Both the position numbers and the translations under genes were made by a program. A stretch of DNA of 64,000 nt from Plicaturopsis crispa FD-325 SS-3 (taxonomy: Eukaryota; Basidiomycota; Agaricomycetes; Amylocorticiales; Amylocorticiaceae), in the NCBI GenBank assembly GCA_000827205.1, contig KN832568.1:193300-257299 (forward strand). The letters run 5' to 3'. Positions 12,485 to 21,764 of the stretch are shown here, in pieces. The notes under the pieces were generated by a model, which saw only the letters and a program-made list of their open reading frames with translations, was not told the DNA's origin and ran no database searches. Position 1 is the first letter of the stretch. Every line of letters begins with the position of its first letter.

Positions 12485-12735
12485 GTTATCTCGCTGCGAG
12501 CGTAGTGTGTCTGCACAATATATACTCCTACTATACTCCTGATAAAAAGTCAGTGTCAATGGGATTGCTGCGATCGGAGAGCCTCGAAGCAACACTTGCC
12601 TGGGAGAGAAGTTGCAATAAGTAAGTATGCAACTTGAACCTCGAAGGGCAATCTAAGCCAGATGATCTATGCGGTACTCGATACTAGTACTACTCGTCCA
12701 CATGGTATGTTATCACACGGATAAAGCTGGATAAT

Positions 12736-12975
12736 ATGGAAAGCCGGAGTATCACGCTCAGTTCCGCTGATGGAATTCGCGTGCTAATGCTTGCACTTGT
12801 TTATTCTCTTACCGTATATAGAACTAGACCTCTGCCACCGCGCGGTAATGTTGGTAAGCGTCCGCGTCGTCGTCGGCTTCCGCGTCAACGTTCCAACGCG
12901 CCTTGCTCGTCGTCGTTGTCGATGAGCTCGAGTATTCCACCAATTCCACATCTTTTTCTTAGGTTTCTTTTGTAG
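12736..12975 (+). repeat. Diverged inverted repeat, copy A
   Basis: The copy begins with ATGGAAAGCC and shares its first 27 bases exactly with copy B (14205-14440, opposite strand). It also shares a less exact tail around GTTGTCGATGAGCTCGA and the end TCTTAGGTTTCTTT. The middle is strongly diverged. One frame of the tail reads VVDELEY...S*, matching VVDDELDY...S* in copy B, so the pair may be remnants of a small duplicated coding sequence. Confidence 0.55.
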
Positions 12976-13184
12976 CCCATCAATTCACATGTATTTTAAT
13001 GCTTTCTATGTAATCAATTCACTTTTAAATGGCTCTCTTGAGTCACTATGTACATGATAACTGCCTTACAGAAAAAGCGAAGTATATACCCTGATACCTA
13101 CCTCAGTACCTTGATAACCCGCTCGTTTAGGGCCTATAGGCTGATATCTTGAAGGTATAAGAGGTTCCATGAGTATCTGACCGC

Positions 13185-14000
13185 TTAAAATGTCAGAAAT
13201 GCGCCACAAATGCGGAGGGTGAGGGGGCAGGGACTTACCAGGGCACCTAAGGACCCCAAATGCACATAATATCGTCTATATGAACCTCTTAGAGGTGCAA
13301 TATGCAAAGGGGAGGGTATCTTGTAGGTGCAGAGTGTCAGGATATCGAAAATGCGCAGGGGAGGGGAAGGCAGGCAGCTGAACACTCACTGGGCACCCTC
13401 TCGACGTCCAGGAGCGTCGCGGAGACGTATGTAGAGTCTATACGTCGAATAAAAGCTGTCCTGGACGTGTCAGAGATGTGCAAGAGGTCAAAACTGCGAA
13501 CATAGTATCTGCAGAAATTTGTGTCTGGGGACTCACCTAGCCTGTTCCCAAGCTTCAACCCACCGAAGACCTCGTAAGGGATTCGTGTAGACTCCAAACG
13601 ATCACTTTATTCGGATGCAAGTGGCCGGGACGGGTAGAAGTTCAGCAGGGAGGCATGCACTGGAAGCATTGAGGTGACTCACCAGGACTTTTCTGTCGAA
13701 CCAAACTGTCCAAGACCTTCCATAGCACATGCTCGGTACCCCAGCGGTGCGTCTAAACGAGGTCCTGCTCATTATATTAGCATGGATAGTGGCATATGGA
13801 AACTGATTGCAAAGCTTACCAGCGCTCCCATATCGACCGGTGGCCTCTAGAATCTATCCACATGCAATTCTTGTCGATGTAACCTTTGTCGAAGTAAACG
13901 GCAGCGGCAGCGGCAAATCAACAAGGACGCTGGCATCTGCCAGCGCGGTGTCTGCTGCTACCGAGGTTATCCGTAAGACTGCAACGCAATGGAGGTGAAA
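13185..14000 (-). other. Exon-like tandem repeats of an unrecognised or decayed gene
   Basis: The minus strand shows repeated donor-like sites (GTAAGT or GTGAGT at about 13236, 13387, 13535, 13681 and 13819) spaced roughly 140-150 bases apart. The segments between resemble each other: RYYV followed by a hydrophobic stretch occurs at about 13510 and 13280, and a short block around GCATTT...TGACA recurs at about 13195, 13340 and 13470. Frames can be joined only in part (for example FDLLHISDTSRTAFIRRIDS). This looks like duplicated small exons of one gene, probably no longer functional. No family was recognised. Confidence 0.3.
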
Positions 14001-14204
14001 CTTCTCGATTGAAATGGATAAATTAAATAACACTTACCATAGGCTATGATACTAGTAGCTTTCTAATGCCTAAGGAGTGTTGTTGGCAATGCAGGATGTG
14101 CATAGGCCAAAACACCAAATTTCACGAAAGATACGCGCTGAACGCTGACGCGCGGGTTGAAAATGCTACGGAAAGCGACCGAATCATGTTGCCTGAAGAA
14201 GAAT

Positions 14205-14440
14205 TGAGGATTACCGATCGGTGAATATCAAAGAAACCTAAGAGAATGAGGAAGAAATGACGAAATAGTCGAGCTCGTCGTCGACAACAGCGATCATCGC
14301 GGCGACGACGTCGTATTCAGCGGTATAATTGCCGACCGTGATTAAATTCGCTGCCACGCGGTGCCCCGGGTCCCTCTGACGAGCAGCGTGAAGATGCCGC
14401 AATGCCGAGCGGATCACTGAGCGTGATACTCCGGCTTTCC
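14205..14440 (-). repeat. Diverged inverted repeat, copy B
   Basis: This is the opposite-strand partner of copy A. Its outer 27 bases are identical to copy A and its inner end carries the same TCTTAGGTTTCTTT. A frame through it reads TVGNYTAEYDVVAAMIAVV then DDELDYF and stops. Whether this is a duplicated gene fragment or the arms of an old element cannot be told by eye. Confidence 0.55.
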
Positions 14441-14691
14441 ATAAGATAAAGACGTCCGCAAGCTTTAAGGCACACCTGAAGCACACGCCCCCACGCGTAA
14501 TACGATGGCCAGCTGAGATAGATCTTCAAAATAGTTGTGAGAAAGATACACGAAAGATACAGAAGGATACACAGTGTACAGGTACTGAGTATATTATTAC
14601 TGTATATCTGTGTGATAGTCCAAAATCGTGTAAGTAGTATGGTATGGGGTGCAAGAACAACAAGGCAGTAACTCTCAAGTCCTTCTGAATA

Positions 14692-14702
14692 ACCATTTGC
14701 AT
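14692..14702. repeat. Left target-site duplication of the RecQ-DUF6589 element
   Basis: ACCATTTGCAT directly abuts the left terminus (AGACTCG). An identical 11-mer follows the right terminus at 21751-21761. Because the first base is A and the last T, the duplication can also be read as 9 bases (CCATTTGCA) with the element ends one base longer. Confidence 0.85.
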
Positions 14703-14855
14703 AGACTCGTAACCAGTCCGCTCGCAAGTCACGTGCGCCTTTTAGAGACAAATAGGGAAGGCGCGAGCTTGCGAGCGGACTGGTCTTTCTCGACGCGGTT
14801 TTGGCAGGAGCCGTGACGCTCTGCCAATCTTGACTCGAGACTTAGAATTATTTGC
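14703..14855 (+). repeat. Left terminal inverted repeat with hairpin
   Basis: The end opens with AGACTCG and contains a perfect 17-bp inverted repeat (14712-14728 with 14768-14784), whose loop can extend the stem by GCGCC/GGCGC. It is followed by GGCAGG, GCCAA, TGACT and GACTTAGAATT. The same blocks in the same order and at the same spacing after the hairpin occur on the opposite strand at 21750-21626. Confidence 0.82.
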
Positions 14856-15129
14856 AAAATGTGTCCTCGTAGTCAAAATCTCGACTCTAAGTTGTACACT
14901 CGAAAATGGATTTTGAACCATTCTAGTTCAAATGAGAATGGTCAGATTTTCCTTTTTTTTCGAGATCTGAATGACTTGCTGAGGACTCGGTGAAATCGTC
15001 GCAGTTATGATCGTGTGGGCGCTTGTGTATGCCACCGGGCACTCCGGGGACACGAGTTCCTGTCTATATTCTGCCAGCACACATGTCGGTACACGCATCA
15101 AGGTAAATACACGAGGCTCGAGCGAGCTG

Positions 15130-17628
15130 TCAATCTATTTGCACATCCGATACAGAACTACTGGAAGCATTGGGAGCCTCTGCCGGAGGACTTGCGTTGC
15201 GAAATACGGGCGCCCACACATCCAGCGCAAACGGAAGAGATTCCCTACCACCAACGCCGTGAGTCCCTGCATTGTACTGATACATTGGGCCTGCGTGGAA
15301 GATGTTCTCCTGTGTCCGAGTCGTGGGTTTGTTCGGCGCCGGTGGGATCGTAGGTACGTAAATCTGAGCTTCCTCCGTACTGCCATGATTGACGCTCGTG
15401 GTATTTGCCGCTGTCATCGCAGTCTTCGCTCGAGGTTTTGCTCGTGAACTCGACGCTGCTGGAACCTCGCTAGCGTCAACATCCTCCCCTGCCCGTTTCC
15501 GTCCTCTGGGAGCTTTTGGAATGGGAACCAACGCAGGTATGTCCATGTTCACCAAGACCTCGAAAAGCTCGTCGCCGTATGATGCCTCCCATTCCCACTG
15601 CCCCGCTAACACCTTCTTCAGCATCTCCCGCGACTTGAACGGTCCCACCGACGACAACAGGACAAGCGTCTCGTTTTTGAGTATAGCAGATGCAGGGAAT
15701 AAGGCCCGACGGAAATCGCGCCTGTGTACCAACGTCCTCCAGGAATGCAGGCCGGTCTGTACAGCCTCGCAAGGTAGACCCTTTTTTATCGCAGATGCGC
15801 GCTTCACTGACTGAAGAGTGCCAGGACGTGTTCGATCGAGCAAGCTTGGTTCGCACAGGTCGCAGCACGGTACAATGCGTTTGCTCGGATCCGTTTCTGT
15901 CGATAACCATCAGCATGTAAGTTCGTGTCCTTTATTGAAGCAAGAACTAGTACTGACCGAACGGTTTATTCCCGTAGACCTCGGTCAGGACGGCACGCCG
16001 ACATAGGCCGGTCTGCACCAGCACAAGGAGCCCTTCGTCGGCCGCATCTGGCCTTAGTTTTGGCGCGTCACGCACGGGAATCGCATCGCTCTTGCCACCC
16101 CTCGCGCCACGTTTCGCACCTCGCAGCAGCGCCCGTGCTTTCTTCACGTTCGCGGCATGCTTCAATTGACCAGCACTCGGGGCAGTGGCTTGGCCTGCCT
16201 TAGCCACTTTCTTTCGACCTTTTGGTATCTTGTCTTTCGCTTCTTCCGGTTCGATTCCGTACGCTGACGATTCCACGAGTAGCACGGCGAGTCCTTTTGT
16301 CCCTGGTCCGCGTCCGGCGCGTCCGGCGCGTTGCACAAATGTGGATACTGAGCCCGGGAGCTTCCATTGCACAACGAGATCAACATCTGGGATGTTGCAG
16401 CCCTAGAAGCAACTGTAAGCCTCCCTGTCTCGACATCTTATAGCTAAATGACTTACCATCCCAGCGGCATCCGTACAGACCAGGACCCGTACTGACCCGT
16501 CTCTAAACATCGACATCACCTTCGTGCGGTACTTTTTCGAGAATGCTGCATTATATGGCCTAACGAGACCCGCTCCTTCGAGGAATTCGGGGAGGAGTGC
16601 GGTGAGATGGTCGATGATGTCGACACCAGTGGCAATATTGTCACAATAGATGAAGGTCTTGCTGATATCGGCAGGGCACCTGACTAGCAGGTCTCCGACG
16701 ATGAAATCCAAATCCGCGTAAGTGTTTATTGGGTGCTGCATTCCACGGACGACGATGGAAACATTGGGTCGATCATTGCCAACGTCGATGCTGACATAGT
16801 CTGTTTTGTGATATTGTAGCTTCGTAAGAACATCGTGGCGCAAGCGGGCTGGGAGTGTTGCCGATAGTGCGACGAACGGTGTCGACCGTGGCAGGAATGC
16901 TCGTATCTTCCCTAGCTCGCCGTATTTCTTCCGGAATGAGCTTCCCCAATGCGAGACAACGTGAGCCTCGTCAATGACTACTGACAGTATGCGCTGACCG
17001 AATTCCGGCTTTCTCAGGACGTCATTCGTAAATCTACGAGAGAGTAGCATCTCGGGAGAGATGAGCACGATTTGCCACTCTCCTGTGATGATTTCCTATG
17101 CCGCCAACATCAGTTAGTGCACTTTGCTATCCATCAACGGGTAAATGCTAACCTCTAAGGTCTCCGCCTTACAGCCACCGTTTGAGCTATTAATCGCAGT
17201 AGCCTTCAGTTTGAACTCATCACGAAAGGTTTCTGCCTGTACGTAAGGTCAGCTAGCTGGGGCATTATTGCAAGGTCATCTATACTGACCATTTCTTCGT
17301 GAAGGGCTATCAGGGGAGAGACCATTAAGGTCACTTTGCCTTTCGCACTCGGATGCGCATGAGGACCCGCCGCTATTGCCGTCTTTCCCAAGCCTGTCCC
17401 CGCATGGACTAGAACATCCTTCTTCTTCAGTTGGGCCTCTATGGCCTCCATCTGGAAAGGTCTTGGTTCGTGGTTCCAGCCGAATTTCTCCTTTATCAGT
17501 ATGCTGAGGCCTTCGAGGTCTTTAGGAGTAACGGCAGATTTGTCTGGGAGGTTGTCTTTTCGTTCTTGTGAGACCCGCCGCCGAGTCTGTCGGCGTTCGA
17601 GTAGCACACCTGCTGGTACCGGCGCCAT
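15130..17628 (-). CDS. RecQ-family DNA helicase carried by the element
   Basis: RecQ enzymes are 3'-5' ATP-dependent DNA helicases of the nucleus. The protein has about 755 residues in five exons. Start ATG at 17628. Helicase motifs are intact: RPFQMEAIEA (motif 0), AGTGLGKTAIA (Walker A), VSPLIALHEEM (Ia), VIDEAHVVSHWG (DEAH box and RecQ aromatic-loop region), ALSATLP (III), TFIYCDN (IV), VRVLVCTDAAGMG (V) and FVQRAGRAGRGPG (VI). Downstream cysteines (GLCRR, then PCCDLCEP across an intron) suggest the RecQ zinc-binding module. The C-terminal 200 residues are low complexity and basic; no HRDC domain was seen. The gene is divergent from the DUF6589 gene and lies inside the inverted termini, so it is probably mobilised with, and may serve, the element. 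Agaricomycetes often have many such helicase copies. Confidence 0.88.
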
Positions 17629-17778
17629 CTATAGGATTTGAGGTGCAATTTATTGCTCGCAGAGGGAGAGTAAGAGGAGAGAGAGTTTTTCCTCTTCGTT
17701 GACGCCGCACACAGGCACGTGCACAATCCGCGACATTCATTTTTCAATTCTGACCACTGTCGTACTGTAGGAAACATC
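17629..17778. promoter_or_regulatory. Shared divergent promoter of the element's two genes
   Basis: Only 150 bases lie between the helicase start (17628, -) and the DUF6589 start (17779, +). Both genes must be driven from this gap, which implies coordinated expression. I see no site I can name. Confidence 0.6.
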
Positions 17779-20700
17779 ATGTCGCATCCTCGCAGCAACC
17801 GATATGCTGTTCTTGACCTCGACGACCTCATCTCCTTTGACGATGACGAGGATAGCAGTCTCCTCGACGCTGCACCGCTCCCTGCCGCTTTTCCAGGCCC
17901 ACTACGTTCTCCGCCACCACAGAGTCGTACTCGCTCTCCCCCATGCACTCCTATTCAACACCGTCGCGCTTCGTCATTCCCCTTGCCATCCAGTGAGGGG
18001 CCCGTCATGACCAGCCCTATTACAGGGACGAGAGCAGAGCAGACGGCGCAAAAAAAGCGCAAGCAACTTCGCAAGCGCGCAAAAACCCTTGCCGCAGCTC
18101 ATGTCGCGCGGGAAGCGGCTGAGGTGGCAAAGGACCAGGAGGCTCGTGACGCTACCGAGCTCGCTGCTGCTGGGAGGATAAATTTCTTGGACGGAATCCT
18201 CGAGAGTCTGGCATCTCATCGCCTGACACTCGGGGACCTTATGCTCCATGTATTTGATCCAATTTACAAGCACTCGTTAACTCGGTGGGAGGGGTTTTTC
18301 AGGGATCGCAGCATGGCTCCTCGCATCCTCGACCTCTGGACTTCGAATGAAAATTCGCTGTCTGCCCGGACGCAGGTACACGACTGGGCCGTCAAGTATA
18401 TTCGAAGGGTGGTTCATCGTGAGGCAAAGAGTGTTACTGCGTCGGCCGACTTTCGCTCGACGCATAGACCCATGGACGCGAAATTCGTCCTCGATTTCAG
18501 CATGAAGAAGATGCATGCTCGTCTCCGGGAGCTCGCTACTGTGTCGATGGACCTTTTTGCTGCGTTTGCAACCTCCGCTCGCCAACTGAAGGAGGGATTG
18601 CCAGCACGAATGCTGAAGAAATCTATGGTATGACCGCCAGATTATCTTCTTCGCATGTATCTCAATGTTAACTCAATGTTTTGCGTGTTTCCTAGGTCAT
18701 TACGTCCTCTGCCCTGCAATTGCTTGGTGAATACAGCTACGCAAATAACTATGCGAAACGCGTTATGGGCCTTTATTTTTTTGCTACCGGCACGCAGCGG
18801 CAAACCATGACGGTCGCATCTCACCTGGGTCTCACCGAAAGCTACAACAACTTAACCGCTAAACCCAAGAAGAAGAAACAGGCCAAGGCATCTGCTGCTC
18901 ACCCCACCGAAGCCACCGACACCGCCACTACGACCACCACTCCCTCCAGCGGGCCAACGGCTGCAGATCAGTACCTTCCGGATGGTATGGCGCCGGTGCT
19001 AGATGTCAGCCTTATGAAGGTTGGGCGGGCTGGCACTCTTAGGACACTTTCGGGCGCCATGGTCGGTATGGCACGGGGGGTTGCTGCAACCGGTCTCTTT
19101 GCCGCTTCGTACGACAATATCAACATGGTTTTTCGAGCAGCCGAGCAGATCTTGGGCCGAACTGGTAAATTAATGTCCCTCTTGACTTCAACCAGCGTCG
19201 ACTAACGTGCTCGGGTGCTAGATACACAGGAGAACGGAACGTGTTCTACAATCTGGCCACTGTGGAAGGCCAAACTCGAGGACATGCTCGTATCTGACCT
19301 CACGTCCGCATTTGATCGCGCGCCTCCCCTGTCCATCTTCGACATCTTGCTCAACGAAGCCGAGTCGCAGACTTTGGACACTTGTCTTGTCTACTGTGTC
19401 CTGCGCATCATTATCACACATGGCGGGGAGAAATTCGCGAAATTCCGCGAAGAACTGGAGCTCTCTGCGCCGGCCACGGACCATTTGATAGAGGTACATC
19501 GCACACCGCTTCATCCCCTTCCTCCCGTCGAAATCGACGAATCTACCATCGTTGGCAATAGCGAGGTTATCGACGCAACATTTGATGTCCTGTGGATCAA
19601 ACGGATCGCTCGCTGGCTTCGGCATGTGAAGTTCTTCGCCGGCGATCAGCTCTCTATTGCTCGTCTTCGTGCTCTCGTAAACATCCGCGCTGGCCACGAA
19701 GGGGGGTACGAGGGGTATGGATGGGGCGTCTGGATTCCCGGACTGTTCCATGCAAAAATAGCCGACATGCATGGTTTCTTTGTTACGCACTGGGGCAAGC
19801 CTAACGCTGGCACTCGGAACCCTGGTTGCCTCGCATTTCACAACACCGTACTGCACAGACATCCCATCCTGCTCACATCACTCCCTCCATTCCGTACATG
19901 CCGCGACCTCGTCTTTGTTTCGCTATATGCTCGCGTGCTGCATCTTTTACTCCTAGTCTCGCATAAGTCCACCCTCGACGAGTATATCAACAGTGTAGAC
20001 TCGTGGGCCACCCTGAAGGCTCATTCCCTTGAGATCGTCACTCGCTATACCGATTCTGCAGCCGTCGACGAGATGCGCTGGCAACGGGAGACAACAGGCA
20101 CCGGCGGCGACATGGTCTATGAGAACGCTGTTCTCTTTCTTCGCGACGCCTTGTTGTCTCGTGAATTTACGGACGCAATCAAATGTGGCGATTCGGGACG
20201 TGTGGTGCTGATACTGAAGGTCTGGGCACTAGGCTTTCGGGGCAGCGGACGCACAAAGTATGCACACGAAATGTTACACTTGTGCCACAACATCGCCCAT
20301 GTTTGGCCCAAAGGAATACGGTGCGCTTTTACTCTAGTTTACCAGTATTGTTGCCTGACAGCTTTCGTTACCGTCAGTGATATTGTGTTCAATAACTGGT
20401 TGGTCAATCCAAGCGGTAGACCAAATGCATGGGTCGAGGTGGACCTAATGCAAGAGCACATGAACTTTTGGATCAAGGTAGTGTTTATTCAAGACTACAT
20501 CCGCTACGCTACGCCGCTCACAATATCTCAACCAGAATTTCTACCAAGCGCATGGGAGCTCGGCGTCTTGGGACTGGCTCGGTATGATCGGCCCTTGTGT
20601 CAACATTCTCCGTCACCTCGTTACTTCCATGAACAATGCTCTCGGGTCGTATCAAGGAAACCGGCACGCTACTCTGAACCTGAAGAACGACATCCCTGAG

Positions 20701-21306
20701 CTGATGCGAAGCCTCGCCGATCACGAAGTCTACTTGGAGAAGGGCCGTGTTCTTGACGAGGACGATAAACCTACGGTTGACATCATTGGCACAGGTTTGC
20801 GGCTGCTCACAGATGCAAGCACAAATCCTCTTCACGAGTACAACACCGCATTCCAGCGTCTACAGGCTCGGCGCCGCCTGACTCCAATTGTTGGCGAAGA
20901 CGACGCTGACCCTGCTTCGCAGAATCCGACACCATTAGGCACCGCGGACTCACTACCAAGCGGCTCGCCATTGGGCAGTCCACGTACAGTACTAGCCACA
21001 CCACCGAGGAGTCCCATACCATCTGAGATCGACGAAGACATCAACATGTCCGATAGCGACGAGGACGGCGCCGAGGACGATGCTGCCGATGGAGATTTCG
21101 AGGCCTCGGACTTTCCTGATGATGAGGAAGCCGAGACGACACTGTCCAGGGACACGGCGGCAGATGTCTCGCTCGACATGGATGCGGAGGACATGGGAGA
21201 CCAGGGGGACGATCCGGATGGTTTCTTCGGGGGTGGTATGGATGACGACGACGAGTATGAAGCTGATGTCGGTGACATGGGTGAGGACTCCGATGACGGA
21301 CAGTGA
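17779..21306 (+). CDS. DUF6589 domain protein, candidate transposase
   Basis: The protein has 1095 residues in five exons (17779-18627, 18696-19164, 19222-20320, 20378-20477, 20536-21306) that join in frame. The N-terminus is low complexity with a basic, coiled-coil-like run (KKRKQLRKRAKTLAAAH). The DUF6589 core shows SYDNINMVFRAAEQ with ENGTCSTIWPL, FAGDQLSIARLRALVNIRAGHE, PGLFHAKIADMHG and QEHMNFWIKNFYQAHGSSAS followed by WDWLGMIGPC. The C-terminus is very acidic (about residues 980-1095). Asp423, Asp581 and Glu832 sit in the best conserved motifs and are in the order expected of an RNase H-like DDE triad. The family is annotated only as a domain of unknown function as far as I recall; a transposase role is inferred from the element context. 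Confidence 0.8.
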
Positions 21307-21625
21307 ATTAATGATAGACTACTATGTATACTATAGCATGAACAGTGTTCGGGTGTCCTAATAGTAAAATCGTTGAAGTACTCATTGGTCAAGTCCTCGT
21401 TGAGCATCGACACCGGAGACCAGGCCATGGTATCAAGTGCAGTACGGAATCTTGTGAATCTTGCAAAGGCATTCCCACTGACGAAAAAAAGTCGATTTTC
21501 AACCTTTGTGTATAGGTTTCCAGCGCGCCGAAACTCATTTTTCAGTAGGCAACTTTGCGAACTTTTTTTTTTCATTGAGACTGAATCGCAGACGGTCGAC
21601 CGGAATGCTAATGGAAACTGGACGC

Positions 21626-21750
21626 GCGAAAATTCTAAGTTCATAGTCACACTTGGCGGAGAAAGCTGTGACCTGCCATGTGACTGCCCAGTATTTCCAG
21701 CCGCTACGCCCGAACGTGTGAGTGGCGTAGCGGCTGGATATATCGAGCCT
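21626..21750 (-). repeat. Right terminal inverted repeat with hairpin
   Basis: Read inward on the minus strand, the end is AGGCTCG, then a perfect 14-bp hairpin stem (CCAGCCGCTACGCC, arms at 21698-21711 and 21725-21738, loop 13 bases), then GGCAGG, GCCAA, TGACT and ACTTAGAATT. It mirrors the left end, with a shorter hairpin loop and a different stem sequence. Confidence 0.82.
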
Positions 21751-21761
21751 ACCATTTGCAT
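21751..21761. repeat. Right target-site duplication of the RecQ-DUF6589 element
   Basis: ACCATTTGCAT, identical to 14692-14702. It lies 3 bases beyond the stop codon (21765-21767) of the arrestin-like gene copy 2, so the insertion left that coding sequence whole. Confidence 0.85.
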
Positions 21762-21764
21762 GGC

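Larger units (their letters stand above)
12485..14691. other. Poorly coding region with diverged repeats
   Basis: This 2.2-kb stretch between arrestin copy 1 and the transposon has no convincing intact gene. It contains an inverted pair of diverged repeats (12736-12975 and 14205-14440) and, between them, repeated exon-like units on the minus strand. Base composition is less GC-rich than neighbouring genes toward 12980-13090 and 14490-14700. Confidence 0.6.
14703..21750. mobile_element. DNA transposon-like element carrying RecQ helicase and DUF6589 genes
   Basis: This 7048-bp unit is bounded by identical 11-bp direct repeats and by inverted termini that share order and spacing of several blocks. 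It carries only two genes, divergently transcribed from a 150-base gap: a RecQ-like helicase (15130-17628, -) and a DUF6589 protein (17779-21306, +). Both frames appear intact. Perfect duplications and open genes suggest a young insertion. Left and right ends each carry AGRCTCG, a hairpin starting CCAGYCCGCT or CCAGCCGCT, then GGCAGG and GCCAA at identical distances (18 and 38 bases) after the hairpin, then TGACT and ACTTAGAATT. I do not recognise a described superfamily with this gene pair; assignment as a transposon rests on the ends, not on a known transposase. Confidence 0.82.

Noticed and set aside
13807-13998. Walker A-like string GSGSGKST in a plus-strand frame
   Set aside because: The frame has no ATG, is only 63 residues, lacks other P-loop motifs, and the opposite strand carries exon-like structure here.
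20832-21761. Minus-strand open frame of 309 residues opposite the DUF6589 C-terminus and right terminus
   Set aside because: Ser-rich mirror of the acidic tail on the coding strand; it also crosses the terminal inverted repeat.
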